Positions 27,657 to 40,045 of a stretch of DNA of 64,000 nucleotides are shown here, one piece after another. The position numbers and the translations under genes are program-made. The stretch lies in assembly GCF_036370855.1 (NCBI RefSeq), contig NC_088108.1, positions 8,889,448 through 8,953,447 on the forward strand, read 5' to 3'. The first letter of the stretch is position 1. Each line of letters starts with the position of its first letter. Source of the stretch: Dromaius novaehollandiae. Taxonomy: Eukaryota > Chordata > Aves > Casuariiformes > Dromaiidae. The notes beneath the pieces are model-generated. The model did no database searches. It was not told the DNA's origin and was given only the letters and a program-made list of their open reading frames with translations.

Positions 27657-28777
27657 TGAAACAAGGAAGCTGCAACACGAAATCAGATCCACATCCTCCT
27701 AGGATGTTGGCCATAACATCACTTCTCATCCCACCTAAAAAAGCATGTGACCTTACAACATGAAAAAAAAATCTCACAGCAAAGAGCAAACCAAAAGTAT
27801 GACCTACAGTTGTTATTTCATTTAAGGCAAAAGACTTTTCAAAGTGATATGTTTATTTTCATAATAAAGAAAAACTCCTCAGACTTGTTATGGTCTATCT
27901 AGTGCCTTCTTCATACCTTTACATATTCTTTAGTTTGCGTTTCTTTGTAGAAGAGCTGATAAGACAAAACCCAGCATGTTCAGGCACCTGCTTTGGGGAA
28001 AAAGCTTATTACTAAATTGCAAATGGAAGGCATAAGGATTAATCCATTCATATTTTAAACCCTTTGTTGGAAAGCAATCCAAAACAAATACCCAGATCCA
28101 AGCATCCCCAAAACATTCTCCAGTCAAAACCCCATTCTAGATCGATTTTGTCACTCTACACTGACTCCAGTCCAATAGTACACTCTTAAAGGACAGTTTG
28201 CTTATTATGCATTTTTCAGGACCACTTTGGAAATTTGATCACAATTATAGCTCCTGGGTGCTGGGTGCTGAACAAATACGTTACCACAACCTTGGCTTGT
28301 ATCAATATGCCCAGTTATTTATGGCATACATGACTCCACTCATTACATTTTATGCATTTTGGCCTTCGTATGTATTACTATCGTCAAATAAAAACCTAAC
28401 AACGTACATGAATTTGCTGCATGCTGGATCTATTCTTCACACTGATTGAAACATTTGTGAGAATTTTATGAGCGTATGAAAAATGCCAGCCTGCAAGCAA
28501 TAAAAATAGGCCATTTAGGCTATAACAGTGCTAGTAGGAACACTAACAGTGAGAAGTCTCACACATACCATGATGCCAACAGGGGCCTGTCAAGAGCTGC
28601 AATGACTGCTCCTAAGGAGGAAGAGCGTGGCTGAAGTCGGACCCCCTCAGCAAGACTGAGGAAAAGCACAGCTCCAAAAAGCACTCAGGGGAAAGGGAGC
28701 TTAACTGTATACTGGTCTGATGTATTTTTCCATTAGCATAATTCTAGGGAGTAAACTTATCAGTTTGACGTGCATGC

Positions 28778-28798
28778 AAAAAAAAAAAAAAAAAAAAA
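28778..28798. repeat. A21 tract in intron 2
   Basis: There are 21 uninterrupted A on the plus strand. The sequence to the left does not look like a recognisable retrocopy. Confidence 0.93.
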
Positions 28799-31700
28799 GC
28801 TTTGGTATTTTAAAAATTTAACTGACATATTTAAATGTCCTGTGCCATGACAAGGAAATCCTTGAACACCATGTTGCAAGACCAAGATTTAGGCTGAATG
28901 CTGCTGTTATCGTCCTGAGAAAGGCAAAGCTAAAGTGTGCTTAGCTTTCAGAAAGGTATGCTTTACCCAGCCAGAGAGTATACTGCAGGGAACCCAAGCA
29001 GCTTGCAATACACTATGTTACTTTTGCTGCTTTTGCTTGGTTGCCAGTTCCTAAGCTGCCTACAAAGGTAAGGCCAGGCAGCATCTGAGTCATTATGCTC
29101 TCTCTTTTAAGGCCACTGGCCACAGAGCTAAAAATTATGTAGAAACTTGAAGCAATTCAAGCACAGAGTGAGCAGCACACCCAAACGACCTACCAAATTT
29201 TCATAAATGTTTCACTTTTCATAAAATTTCATTTGACACTCAGAAATCTCCATATTTACAATGTATTTATGATGCTTGAAGAAACCAAGCAGTCAGTTTG
29301 TACAGTATCCAAGAAAAATGTCAGCCCGTTATCAGTATGTCCAAATTTTAAAAAGATTTTACTGTCAGTATTCCGAGATCACTACTACATATTGATCTTT
29401 AAAACATCCAGGATTCAAAGTTCTATGAGAACATTTCTTTTGAAAGAATATTAAACAGATTACCATGGCTGAATTTGAAGAATAATCTATTGGAGTCTGA
29501 GGAAACCAAAATAGAGGTTTAAAGCTTAAAATGGATTAAAGGTAAGAGAAGATATAGATGTGCCACAAAATTTAATTAATTTTTTGGAGGATCATTTAAA
29601 AATGAATTAAGAATTTGAGGACTATACTTAAATATGTGCTAATTGGAATATTACAGTACCTTGCTTAGAGAGATTTTCTTTCCTGTTACATATCAGGTAG
29701 TACCTACCCTGCCAATTAACTGTTGTGTGCCTTTATGAGATGGAGTTCAAGCTCTTGGATCAGGCAGCACAAAGCCTGATCCACAATATTCAAATTTTCT
29801 GTTTTATCATTTTAAACCCATCTAGACAATGCACCATGTTCTACTGTTAACAGTCCACTTTCCCTCCCCATCCCACCTCCTCCACAAGCTGCTCACAAGA
29901 CTCCTTACTGCTTGTTTTAAAGCGGAGGAGATCAAACAAATACCAAGCAGTTCAAAATAAAAGGCACTCAGGCTGCTTCGTGACACTACTGGAGGGCCCA
30001 GCTTTAACTGCTGAGGATTTGTGTTATTTGTGAGCCTTTGCTGCCTGCGCTGGTCCTGGGACCAAAGGAGGTATCTGTAGGAGAAGCAGCAAGAGGTTTC
30101 TGTCTGTAGGCTGTTAAACTCACTGCTGGAGAGAAACGGAAAGGCAATGGGCATCTGGCCAACTTCCATGCAAGTGATGTTTGATGAAGAGCTGTTTCTG
30201 CTCTGTTTCTCCAGGACCATGCCTTGCCAACAACACAGCGTCATGTGTAATGCCAAGACTCTGCTCCTAATAGCCAGCCCCATACTCCGAGATGCTTAGA
30301 GTTCAGGCACTGACCTCAAATTTAAGGAGACTTAAGATGTGGACGTGCCTCACGCAGTTCATTGAGCTTTTGACCTTGGAGAAAAGGCCTCACCTATCAC
30401 ATACACAGCCATTCACTTCATTCTCCCTAAAGCGTGGAAGATAAGCTAACACCTGCTGGAGGGAGCCACAGAAACCTGGCAAAGGTTTTCCCTAACAGAA
30501 TCTAAACATATTTACAGCAAATAATGATCATTTGTATTCTCCACTTCTGAGACTCTGCAGGCATTAGTCATGAACCATGAGCTGGAAACAGTATACACGC
30601 AACACAAATATATAACACATACTTGAGCTAAATAACTTGTTTCCATTTGTTGCACCATTTGAAATACCTTACTTTTTAAGCTAAGGTTTTATGCCAGCAT
30701 GCTATGATTACTACTTCAGATTGTAACTATTTCTCTTATTTTCTAAAGCAGTTTTTCCAAAAAAAGGTTTGTAAGAGGGAAAAATATGAAAAAACCCTGC
30801 TCCTTCAAAAGTTATTCACTGTAATAAAACACAAGGAAATTTAGCACCAATTAATTTATAGGCAGCCAATATACTCTGCTAATATGCATATTCTAATAAA
30901 CACATAGTAACATTTAATAGTTCAACATAAAATTATGAATGTTTCTATAATTTTATTCAAAGTAATAAAAGTTCCACGAGACATTAAGCATTCTGCTGTA
31001 GAACAAAAGGACACGCTCAGAAAACTGTTTCTCCTGTGAATTAGACAAGAATTGATAGATCAAGGAATACCCAAGTAACAATAGCTATCATTTTCAGGGA
31101 TGACAATATATATCACTTATTTGGTCAATACCTTAAACAAAAAGCTGAGAGAGAAGTAAGTGTTTTGCAGTATAAAGAAAAATAAAAATCCCATCCATCA
31201 AAAAGTGGCAGACGTTTGCCAGATTGAGGGTGTTGCATAACGTTAGGTTCAGTTCCACGAAGTGTAACAGCCAAACGCAAGGCTGTGCCTCCTAAATGTG
31301 AAGCTACTGCAGGCTATCTACAGCAGCCTGCTATTCCAAAGGGGATTCTCACTCATTTCACTGGAACATCCCAGTATGGAGGAACTAGAAAGGGGGAGGC
31401 ATTTTATTAAATGTATGCTTGCTCAGCAGATCCCTAAGTGATTTCAGAAGTTGACTTCATCCTAGGCCACTGTGGTGAAAGGCAATAAATCAAAGCATGA
31501 CTCTGGCAGCGTGATGAAAGATGAGCTGAGTCTGCTGAGGTGGTGCCATTTATAGGCCTGTGGGGATATATTACATAGTATGAGAGAGAAAAGGCAAAAC
31601 AGCAAACACACCTGGAATCACTGAACTGGGTAAAATTCACCATGAGGTAAAGGCCAGTATTAAGGTTGTCCAAGGACAAAAGGGATGTAATTGCCAGCAC

Positions 31701-32036
31701 AGCAGCTCTGCAAGCAGCCTGTAGCTCCAGTTTCCAGTTGGCTCTATGCACGCCAGCACAGTGCACACCAGGCTCTACCACATCTTCCCGGAGGCTCTGC
31801 AACCGTTTTCCAGCAAGCGCTGCCACTGCAAGCACACCTTGGACTGGTGGATTGGATTTCACATTTCCATGTCCCTCTCTCTGGTTACTCGAGCTTCATG
31901 AGGCTAAGCAATTCTCACCTGCTCCTTGTGCTGTCAGCTTATCAGCTGAGAGGCTCTGGACAGCTAATGCCGAAGAGGAAACCAAACGGCTGTGAAAACC
32001 TGGCTTCAGCAGCCCGCTAAAGCTAAGATGCTCCTT

Positions 32037-32115
32037 AGGGTCCAATCCAGTTACTCAAAGTCATTGGAGAAACTTCCACAGACTTCAGTGACAGCTAGAG
32101 TAGGACTGAGAGGCC
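32037..32115. mobile_element. Ancient repeat relic with the same signature, copy 3
   Basis: GGTCCAATCCAGTTACTCAA, then GTCATTGGAGAAACTTCC, then ACAGACTTCAGTGACAGC and TAGGACTGAG follow the motif order of this family (TCCAATCC, CATTG-AGT, GACTTCAGTG, AGGA). Confidence 0.5.
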
Positions 32116-35050
32116 TACTCAATACATTGAAAAAGCAAGCTAGAGAATGACAAAAACAAAATCCCAAAGCCCCTTATAAAAACAAAAACAATTCCTCTCC
32201 TTTTCCCCATGCCCTTCACTTAGTTTTATTCTTGGTATCATTTCTCTCTGCCTTACAGTCCAAAGAGTCCTTCCTGTGACCAGTCTCTTGGACCTTCAGG
32301 ATCACATCTGACAATAATTCACAGGCAACTGCCCTCAGCTAAGCCAGTGCCTTATTTACAGAGAAAGACGAGAATATTATTCTGTATAAATTATGCATAA
32401 TCACTATTTATCAAGCTGGGTTAATTGGCACATAACAAAAGAGTTGTCTGGTGCACAGCTGAATAATGTGCAAGCCAGACTTGATGGAAATGATACAGCA
32501 AGAGCTGGATTGTGAAAGAAAAGTCACATTGCTACATGTTAATTCTTTACAGACTCCTGCCCTTGCAAAGGAGGAGAGGTTGCCCAAGCGAGACAACAGA
32601 CCTAGCTTGAAATTATTTGTTAATCTCAGGGGGTTTGGACAGATTGTTGCAGCTTTGAATACTGGTTCAAATTCTGTTCTCAGCTAATGGCACAGTGAAA
32701 CAGTAATCTGGTGGAACTCCATTCTTTTCTGTGCTCCACGAGACCCCGCTACATTCACATGCGGAGAGCAGTTTGTTTAATCGCCAGGGCAGCATAAGGC
32801 CCATGGCCTGCAGAGGAAGGTGTGATGGTGACAGAGGAGTGGACCTCCTACCTGCTCCCGATAGAGAAGAACTAAAAGCCTCACGCCAAAACCAGACTAG
32901 CAGCCCTTCAGTCCCAGCAGTCCTCACCAGACCCCTAGCACCGGCGCGCCATGAGACAGCAGTAGTGTGGGCAGCACTTGAGTTTCTCTACCATGGCATG
33001 CAGCTCAAGAACCACTTATTCTACATGTACAGAGCTGTTTCAGCGACATCTGCAAGCCTTTGGTAAGCCTCCTGGATCCTGAAGCTACATAAGTGTATTT
33101 AAGTACGTGCTTAAGTGTTTCGCTGAGCAGGCACAGACTGAAGTATGCACACAAAGTCTCTGAATTGGAGGCTGAGAACCAAACTAAACACAAGGCCCAC
33201 TCTGGTAAGAAGTCCTCCTTCAGTGACGCATTGCAATCCAGCTATACTAGTGGTCTTCAAATGGTTCGGTCTGGTTTGCATCATGGCATTTCCATATTTG
33301 CCTAGTCTCTCCCTGGCATCACCTACTAAAATCTCTGCCAACAGGAATACACCTGCCATCCTGTGACTTCAAACAACAGCCCCTTCTCCCATCTCTCAAT
33401 GGCTCGGGCTTGCTGGTAGGACAACAGAAAATGAGAAGACTCCTGTAACTTCCAGTGCTACAAGGAGGAAGCTACCAGCCAGTCTGCTCACTGCAGTCTT
33501 TTTAGTATTTTCATATTCTGAGATCCTGCTACACGATTTGATTTAGTGATTTGTATTGCATTTCAATTATAGGCCTGTTTTTACATAATCTTTCTTCACA
33601 TGTAAATAAAATACCTGTTCAAGTAACTTGCTTGAAACTCTTAGAAACTTTTTTTTTCCCCCAACCTACTCTTTAATCATCTATATCAGGCCTATTTTCT
33701 ATCTCTTTTCTCAGCTCTCTTGGTTCACAGAGGTGCTCCAACCTCAGAGATGCATTAGCATTCTTAATCCAAATCCTTGTGTAACAGCAGCAATTATTAG
33801 AAGCATCTAGAAAACACTCCTCTCTGGCTGGTCACAACGGTCAATAAATCTGCCACTACCTTCTTTGTATATGCCAAACAACTCCAAGCCTCCCATAAAA
33901 CTGCATAAACTCAAGAAGCAGGGGGGTCTCCAACACAACAAAGAAATTGCAATGCTATCCATGTCTTCTCTGGTCTTGGTAGCAAAAACTCTAATCCTTG
34001 TGGCAGAAAACAAGTACGTATTTTAAAGAGCAACGCACTGTGGACTCCTCTCTCAACAAGCCAGTGCAGTGAACCCTCCACAGTAATCAATCCATCCCTG
34101 CGGTACCACAAGGAAACACCCCCATGAATAGGCAAGGAACAAGCAGATGACTTACCAGTGGCTCACATAGAGCTGTGCAAATCCAGCAATACTCTGGATC
34201 AGTACAAAGCTGGGGGGGACAGCCTGAAAACAGCAGTGTGCACCTCTATGACAGCAGCCCCTGTGGCCAATCTACTGGCACCAACCAGCTTAACTGCAGC
34301 AGTTTGGATGACAGCACTGAATTTCTCTCTGCTACAGGAAGCGCTCACATGACTGCAGAGTTGCTGAAGCTCTGTGGCAAGCTGCAGGACAAGCTCCTTG
34401 CAGAAGGGTGGCCCTTGTCACCCTGAAGGCCTGTACCCCATTGCTGGTTATGCTTCATCTGCAGCACCAGCCTGGTCCAAGAGGCCAACCACTGAACTAA
34501 ACTGCTCTAAGGAAAGAGTAGCTTCATTCCAGCCTCTCCATGAGGTCCTTGCGTCTCCCTCTTTTTCTGTCATTGCAGGTATCTCTGCAACACCTGACAA
34601 CTCTTGGTGCTCAGGAATACTATCTTTCTGCTGCATGGGGATCCTCTGCAAATGGCACTGGCTTACAGAACACCACGAGCTAACAGGATGAGAGGAGACA
34701 ATCACAGGGACTTGAACCTGCTGGTGTCCTGCAGGCATCTCGCTGGGGCTCGTGAAAACCCTCCCTCTGCTAGAGTGCAGAAACCTGGCCACAGAATCTC
34801 AATGCACCACGGAAGACTCAAACCAGCCCTGCACTGTGTGGCTACAGCAACGGCAGAGGGAAGGATCTTGCTCAGTGGTAAGAAACCGGGGAGAAACACT
34901 GTCAGTTCTGCATAGCTTTGTGTGGGTAAACACAACCAGGTTCTGCAGGTAGGGAAGCCCTTATTCCCAGCAGCCACAGATGGCAGTATGAAAAGAACCA
35001 TTCCACAACCTCAGTGAACTCAATTCATTTTTCGGCTCCCTTTCAAACAA

Positions 35051-35141
35051 CAAAACCCACAAAAACCCACAAAAACCCACAAAAACCCACAAAAACCCAC
35101 AAAAACCCACAAAAACCCACAAAAACCCACAAAAAAACCCC
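35051..35141. repeat. Minisatellite of 10-base AAAAACCCAC units
   Basis: Seven perfect units of AAAAACCCAC occupy 35061-35130, with a degenerate unit before and a partial unit after. On the gene's sense strand the unit is GTGGGTTTTT, so each copy brings one GGG run separated by a 7-base loop. It lies in intron 2. A minus-strand frame across it reads as a Gly-Phe-Leu-Trp-Val repeat, which is an artefact of the tandem array. Confidence 0.95.
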
Positions 35142-37514
35142 AGCTTGCTATGCACAGCAACTAGAAACTGATATGTGACTCCACTTGGAGATCATAAATA
35201 ATGCCTTATTTTAAATTAAACTTACTCATGGCCTACCAAATATAAATTTATAAAGTTTCTATTTTTCTAATTTTACATAGGTTAATTCACAATATCTTCC
35301 AGGTTTTATAGGTTAATGACTCTGACTTTTAACTTGCAAAAGTCAGTGTCAATTCCAGTTTAAATTTAGAATAAATATTTTTCCTTTGTTAAAAACAATA
35401 CAATAGTCATTGAGACAAGCATTCATGTCATTTGGCTGAAAACAGCTCATCGCAAACTCAGGTTCTAAAACCAGAGATATATACATACACATATATGTAA
35501 ATGTATATAGGCACACATACACTTCCCTATCTTATGTAGTTCTATATAGCTTACAAAACAGCATAAAAAGATGAAGTACTATAATAAGCTGAAGGTATAT
35601 TTATCTAAAGCAAATTATTGCAGGGAGGTAGCGCTAGGTTACTGTTACGGAATTTTCCTAGTCTGATTTTCAGGCAGACTCACTGACAGCATCAACCCTT
35701 TCAAAGTGGCCCATCAACAGATTATTTTTAGACTTGAAAATTTTTGTAGTCTTTGGAATACATTTATTTGGTGAACTCACGTAGTATCGCTTTTCAAATG
35801 GATTGACTAAATGAAGTATCTCTCCAGACCATAATAGAAGGCACGAGAGGCCTCGTTTTCCAAGAAATGTCAGCTATAGGCACAGAAGGCTTCTTTGTAC
35901 TCTGATTGTCTCTGTATATTTGTCATTTACATGAGCTAATCCAGGCCTTTCTTCCCACTGGCAATGTTATCAGTGAGATGAAACCTTCCTACAACAAAAA
36001 CAGTATAGAAACTTGCAATGAGACAAATGAATTTGATAACAGAATGACTTTCTCATAATAATTTAATAAAACAAAGACAAAGATTTAAGTCCTCCAGTGG
36101 AGCTGCATAAAAAGGACTGATGAATTCACCGACTCCTCAAGTTTCCCCAAGAAGCTCAGACAATGTTGCTTACCCCCTGCTCTACCGCAATCACCTATTA
36201 AAGAGGAACGGGTATGCAGATCTCTCTGCTATTCTGTTCTTTACCTCTGGGACTAAATTCACTGTTGAATCTCCACTAAGTAAATGTGAAACATTTAAAA
36301 GTATTCCAGATTTTTTTCTAATCTTTCCAGTTATGGTGATACACTTGTAACTTCCTTTCTGGTGAGGAGAAGTACTCTGAACCCAGAAGTTCCTGCACGG
36401 ACACATAGCAAGATACTGTCCTCTTATTTTGTTGAGGGAATATGGGAACAGGAGAGATTGACGGAAGCAGGATAATTTACTAGCCGTGAACATATGAATA
36501 TAAATTACACATTAGTTAAAAATGAAGCAAGTATGATTTAATTTTGGGTTTTTGAAAGAAAGCTTCCCTTCCACAGAACCAACCCATGATATGGCAACTG
36601 AAAAATCTTTTGAACGGCAGCTGCAAACACATCACGGCTGTGCGCTAAAGCAGAGCACTTGGCCAGCTTCAGGTCTCCATACAAAAAAGTGCAATGTTTC
36701 TTGGTTTGGTGTCCCTTTCTAAGCTGCAGTTTACCTTCATTTACCTGCTGTCCTTCATCCCCCAAGCCCCAAGCTAGTCTCAAATACAGAATATCCTGCT
36801 ATCATACAAATAACTTTGAATAAAAACATATCATAGAGTATATCACTGGGGAACAAAAACAAAATATCAAACTGCCACAATAAAAATAATTCTTTTACCA
36901 ACTTCTTCCTTTTCAAGGAAGGATCATTCAAACAAGTGTAAATAAGGGTAGGATCTAGTATTTGCATGACTTCAGCTGAGCAGAATAAATATGACAGGTC
37001 AAGCAAATAAGTGCAACTAATCAGACTCTGCAGAGAAGTAGCCTTCTGAAAAAGATGTATTTTGAAGTCTATTTCTAAAACTGTTATACCTACAAGAACT
37101 TTCACAGAGTCCATTATAACTTCCCAAATGAGGGAGGGAATCCAAAGCGTAGTCAGTTAATTAGACTCAATGATGTGGGAAATGCAAGCTAATTAAATTC
37201 TTCTCCTAAAAGATTTATTTCTGAATGTCAGTTGTGGGAGATTTGGGGGGACTGAGTGGGAAATCCTCACATGTAAAACTTCTCATCTTTGTGAGACTTA
37301 TCAGGAATCAAGCAATCATATTGTTGCATAGCTTTATCAAGAATCCTCACTGATTACAGTAATTCTACAAAATGATGCCACTGTACACAACTTAAAAATT
37401 TTCATCCTTGATACAAGTTGATGTTTGCACAAACAGGAGAAGTGCATTTCATTCATGAGGCAATTGCAGTGGAAGAGAACAGGAAACAAAATGTTGACAC
37501 AAAAGAAAAAAAGT

Positions 37515-37516
<2 letters not shown>

Positions 37517-37545
<29 letters not shown>
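37517..37545. repeat. T29 tract in intron 2
   Basis: This is a second 29-base T run, with purine-rich A/G sequence on both sides. Its length is the same as the tract near 23.5 kb. No recognisable retroelement body adjoins it. Confidence 0.95.
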
Positions 37546-37550
<5 letters not shown>

Positions 37551-38610
37551 AAGGAAAAAAAACCAAACAGGAGAGAAAACATGATTCAGGAGATAGAATT
37601 CTTCCTCTAAAACAGCATAATCAGGGTTTATTTTTGTTTAAAAAGTTATATTATTGCCAATGATTAGAAAAGAGTAACTTGAACAGATGACACTGGAAAG
37701 ATTGTTCGCTGAAGAACTTGGGCCTGTGACTAAGTATCATAACAGTGCCTTCTGAAAAATAACCAGGCTTATTTAAGCTAGGCAAGCCTACATATTCTCT
37801 CTTGCTGGCAAGACCAAACAAACAAACCAACCCCCCCAAGAATAGCGATGTGGCTGACATCCAACAGAAGTTCACAGCAGAGACTGCTCAGTGCCACATT
37901 CACTCTCAGAATGGGAATCACTACTAATGAAGATCAAAGTACGGGCCTGAATTAGACAATCCAACCCACCATTTCATGCAGCACTGAACTGACTGTTGAA
38001 AAGCAAGTTTGGACTTTATAATAGAGAGTCCAGTTCCAAACTGAGTTTTCCAAGAAGCTGTTTATTGAAAAGTGCACTGAATTTTGAAGATTATCATACA
38101 TAAAGCTTTTTTACTTACAAGCCATATATGAAGAGTCTCTCAAGCTCTTCATATTGCCCCTATTTCTTCCCCTGTCTTTGTCCTCTTAAGAGTCCAGACA
38201 GCCATCAGATATAATCCTTACTACCATAAGTGACCTTGCTATTTTTAGAAGAAATTATTGGCAGCAACATAAGTATTAGAAGGAGACAGAATTATAATCA
38301 TCGGGGTTTGTAGGTCTATGTTCATCAGTCTCAGCTCTCCATATGCTCACACTTGTGCTTAGCTTCATGGAATTAGTTCTGATCAATTTTGATGAAAACA
38401 TTCATGTGTGCAAAGTTAGAAATGTGTGCATTTGCAGGCTTGTGTCCTGGACTACAAGCTGAAGACAAGCAGGATAGAGAATCGGTCTTCTCGAAGTTCC
38501 ATAGAAGAGATAATATCACTTTGGGAAGGCTACCTTTCCTTAGTATTTCCAGGTAATTTTCCTCTTTACTCTGAAGTGAGCACTAAAAAGAATCACAGTT
38601 TTCCATAATC

Positions 38611-38639
38611 GAGAGAGAGAGAGAGTGTGTGTGTGTGTG
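38611..38639. repeat. Compound GA/GT microsatellite
   Basis: Seven GA units are followed directly by seven GT units, then CACACA, so the GT part can pair back on itself. Confidence 0.93.
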
Positions 38640-39969
38640 CACACGCTAGATCAACTCACCACTGTACCTTGGCTCCACCTCCTCCAAAACTGTCCTTTCT
38701 GCTGAGGAAGCCAGAAAAGCAAAGCTGTTAAGAATAGTTTACCAAGCAGAAATACCTGCTTTTCAACTCCCAAGTTAGCTTTTCTGAGTAACTTGATACT
38801 GCAACTGAATAGTAAAACTTGCATATGTGCTTTAATTAGAGGTAAGGGGAGCACCTACTGTTTGCATTTACAGTATAGCTGGTTCATGAACAGCAGGAGC
38901 AAGTTCAGCCATCACAAGTGTTCAGTTTGTGCTGCTCTGATGCATAAGTTCAGCAGGGAAGGCTTCAATAACAATTAGGCAGAGCCTTTTGCAGCTAAGA
39001 GACCCCTAAATCTTGGCAAGTACAGTAGCTAGTGTTTTATCTTTGCTGCTGTATCTTGTCAGTGCTGCTGCACTACACAGATCATCAAAAGACTCCATCC
39101 CTCACTCTTGGTGCTGACAGCTGGGGGCGAGGGGCTATTCTCCCACACATGGGTAGGACATTTATTCAACTAACTCCCCTCAACTTTTATGGAGGATGAA
39201 CATGTAAATACCCTGTCCCATAACAGGAGGCTGGGCTCTTAGAGAAAGAATGAAAAAACCCACAAAACCACCATCAATTAGCATGGCAGTACTGCACACA
39301 TTCATTGCAGAGATCGGTACAAAAGAAAAGAAAGCAGAAGTGCAGAGATGCCGCTCTACATCAGTAGGCAACTTAAGTGGCTTGCTAAAAGCTGAAACAC
39401 CAGTGACAACAGATGCTCAAGTTTTTGTTTTTTGTTTTTTTTCCCCCCTCATTGTTACAACATATCAGTAAAGAAATATCTGAAAATGTGAAGAAAAAGG
39501 AAGAAAGATCAGGAGAAAAACTGATTTTCAAGTTCAGGAAATTGATAGTTGATGCTGTTGAAAACTGAAATATTTCAAATATTAAAATTAAAAAAAAACA
39601 TTTGAAAATTGTCATAGAAGCTGAAGAAGGATATGATCCTTTGGCTACTGAGCAACATGCAAATTTGTAAAGATTTCTACCCATCATATTGTTATAAAGA
39701 ACTAACTGCTAAATACCATTTTAAGAATTAGGATGATATAAACCTGTTTCTATTCATTTAACTAAGGCATGCTAAGTCGGTCTACTTTGTGAATCCGAGT
39801 TTACATGTTTTATGATACCTTAAATGCATTATTCCATAAATTTGCTGCAATTGCAAATATACATTAAAACCACATATCCACCATCCTCCAAGTTATTTCT
39901 GTCACCAATGTACACCATTCAAGTCACATTCAATATCCCAGATCTCAATTAGTTTGGGTAGATGTGAGG

Positions 39970-40045
39970 AAAGTCTGCTCTCAGTTGCAAGGATCTAAAT
40001 CTGGAGTAACTGCTGAAGACAATGGAGTTATTTCAGACATAATCA
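39970..40045. mobile_element. Ancient repeat relic with the same signature, copy 4
   Basis: AAGTCTGCTCTCAGTTGCAA is followed by ATCTAAATCTGGAGTAACTG and then GACAATGGAGTTATTTCAG. The motifs CTGCTCTCAGTT, AAATCTGGAGTAACT and CAATGGAGTTA match the family well. Confidence 0.55.

Noticed and set aside
29822..30283. 153-codon ORF on the minus strand in intron 2
   Set aside because: No motif is recognised, and no acceptor and donor pair would make it a plausible GRIA3 exon. Known GluA3 has no insert between exons 2 and 3.
34158..35001. Cluster of overlapping ORFs on both strands at 34.2-35.0 kb
   Set aside because: I considered an endogenous retrovirus piece or LTR. No polymerase or gag motif, tRNA primer site or paired LTRs were visible, and local composition is enough to explain it.
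35051..35141. CRISPR-like repeat array
   Set aside because: The units are head to tail with no spacers, in a vertebrate gene. It is a minisatellite.
34961..35155. Repetitive Gly-Phe-Leu-Trp-Val peptide ORF
   Set aside because: It is the translation of the 10-base minisatellite, not a gene.
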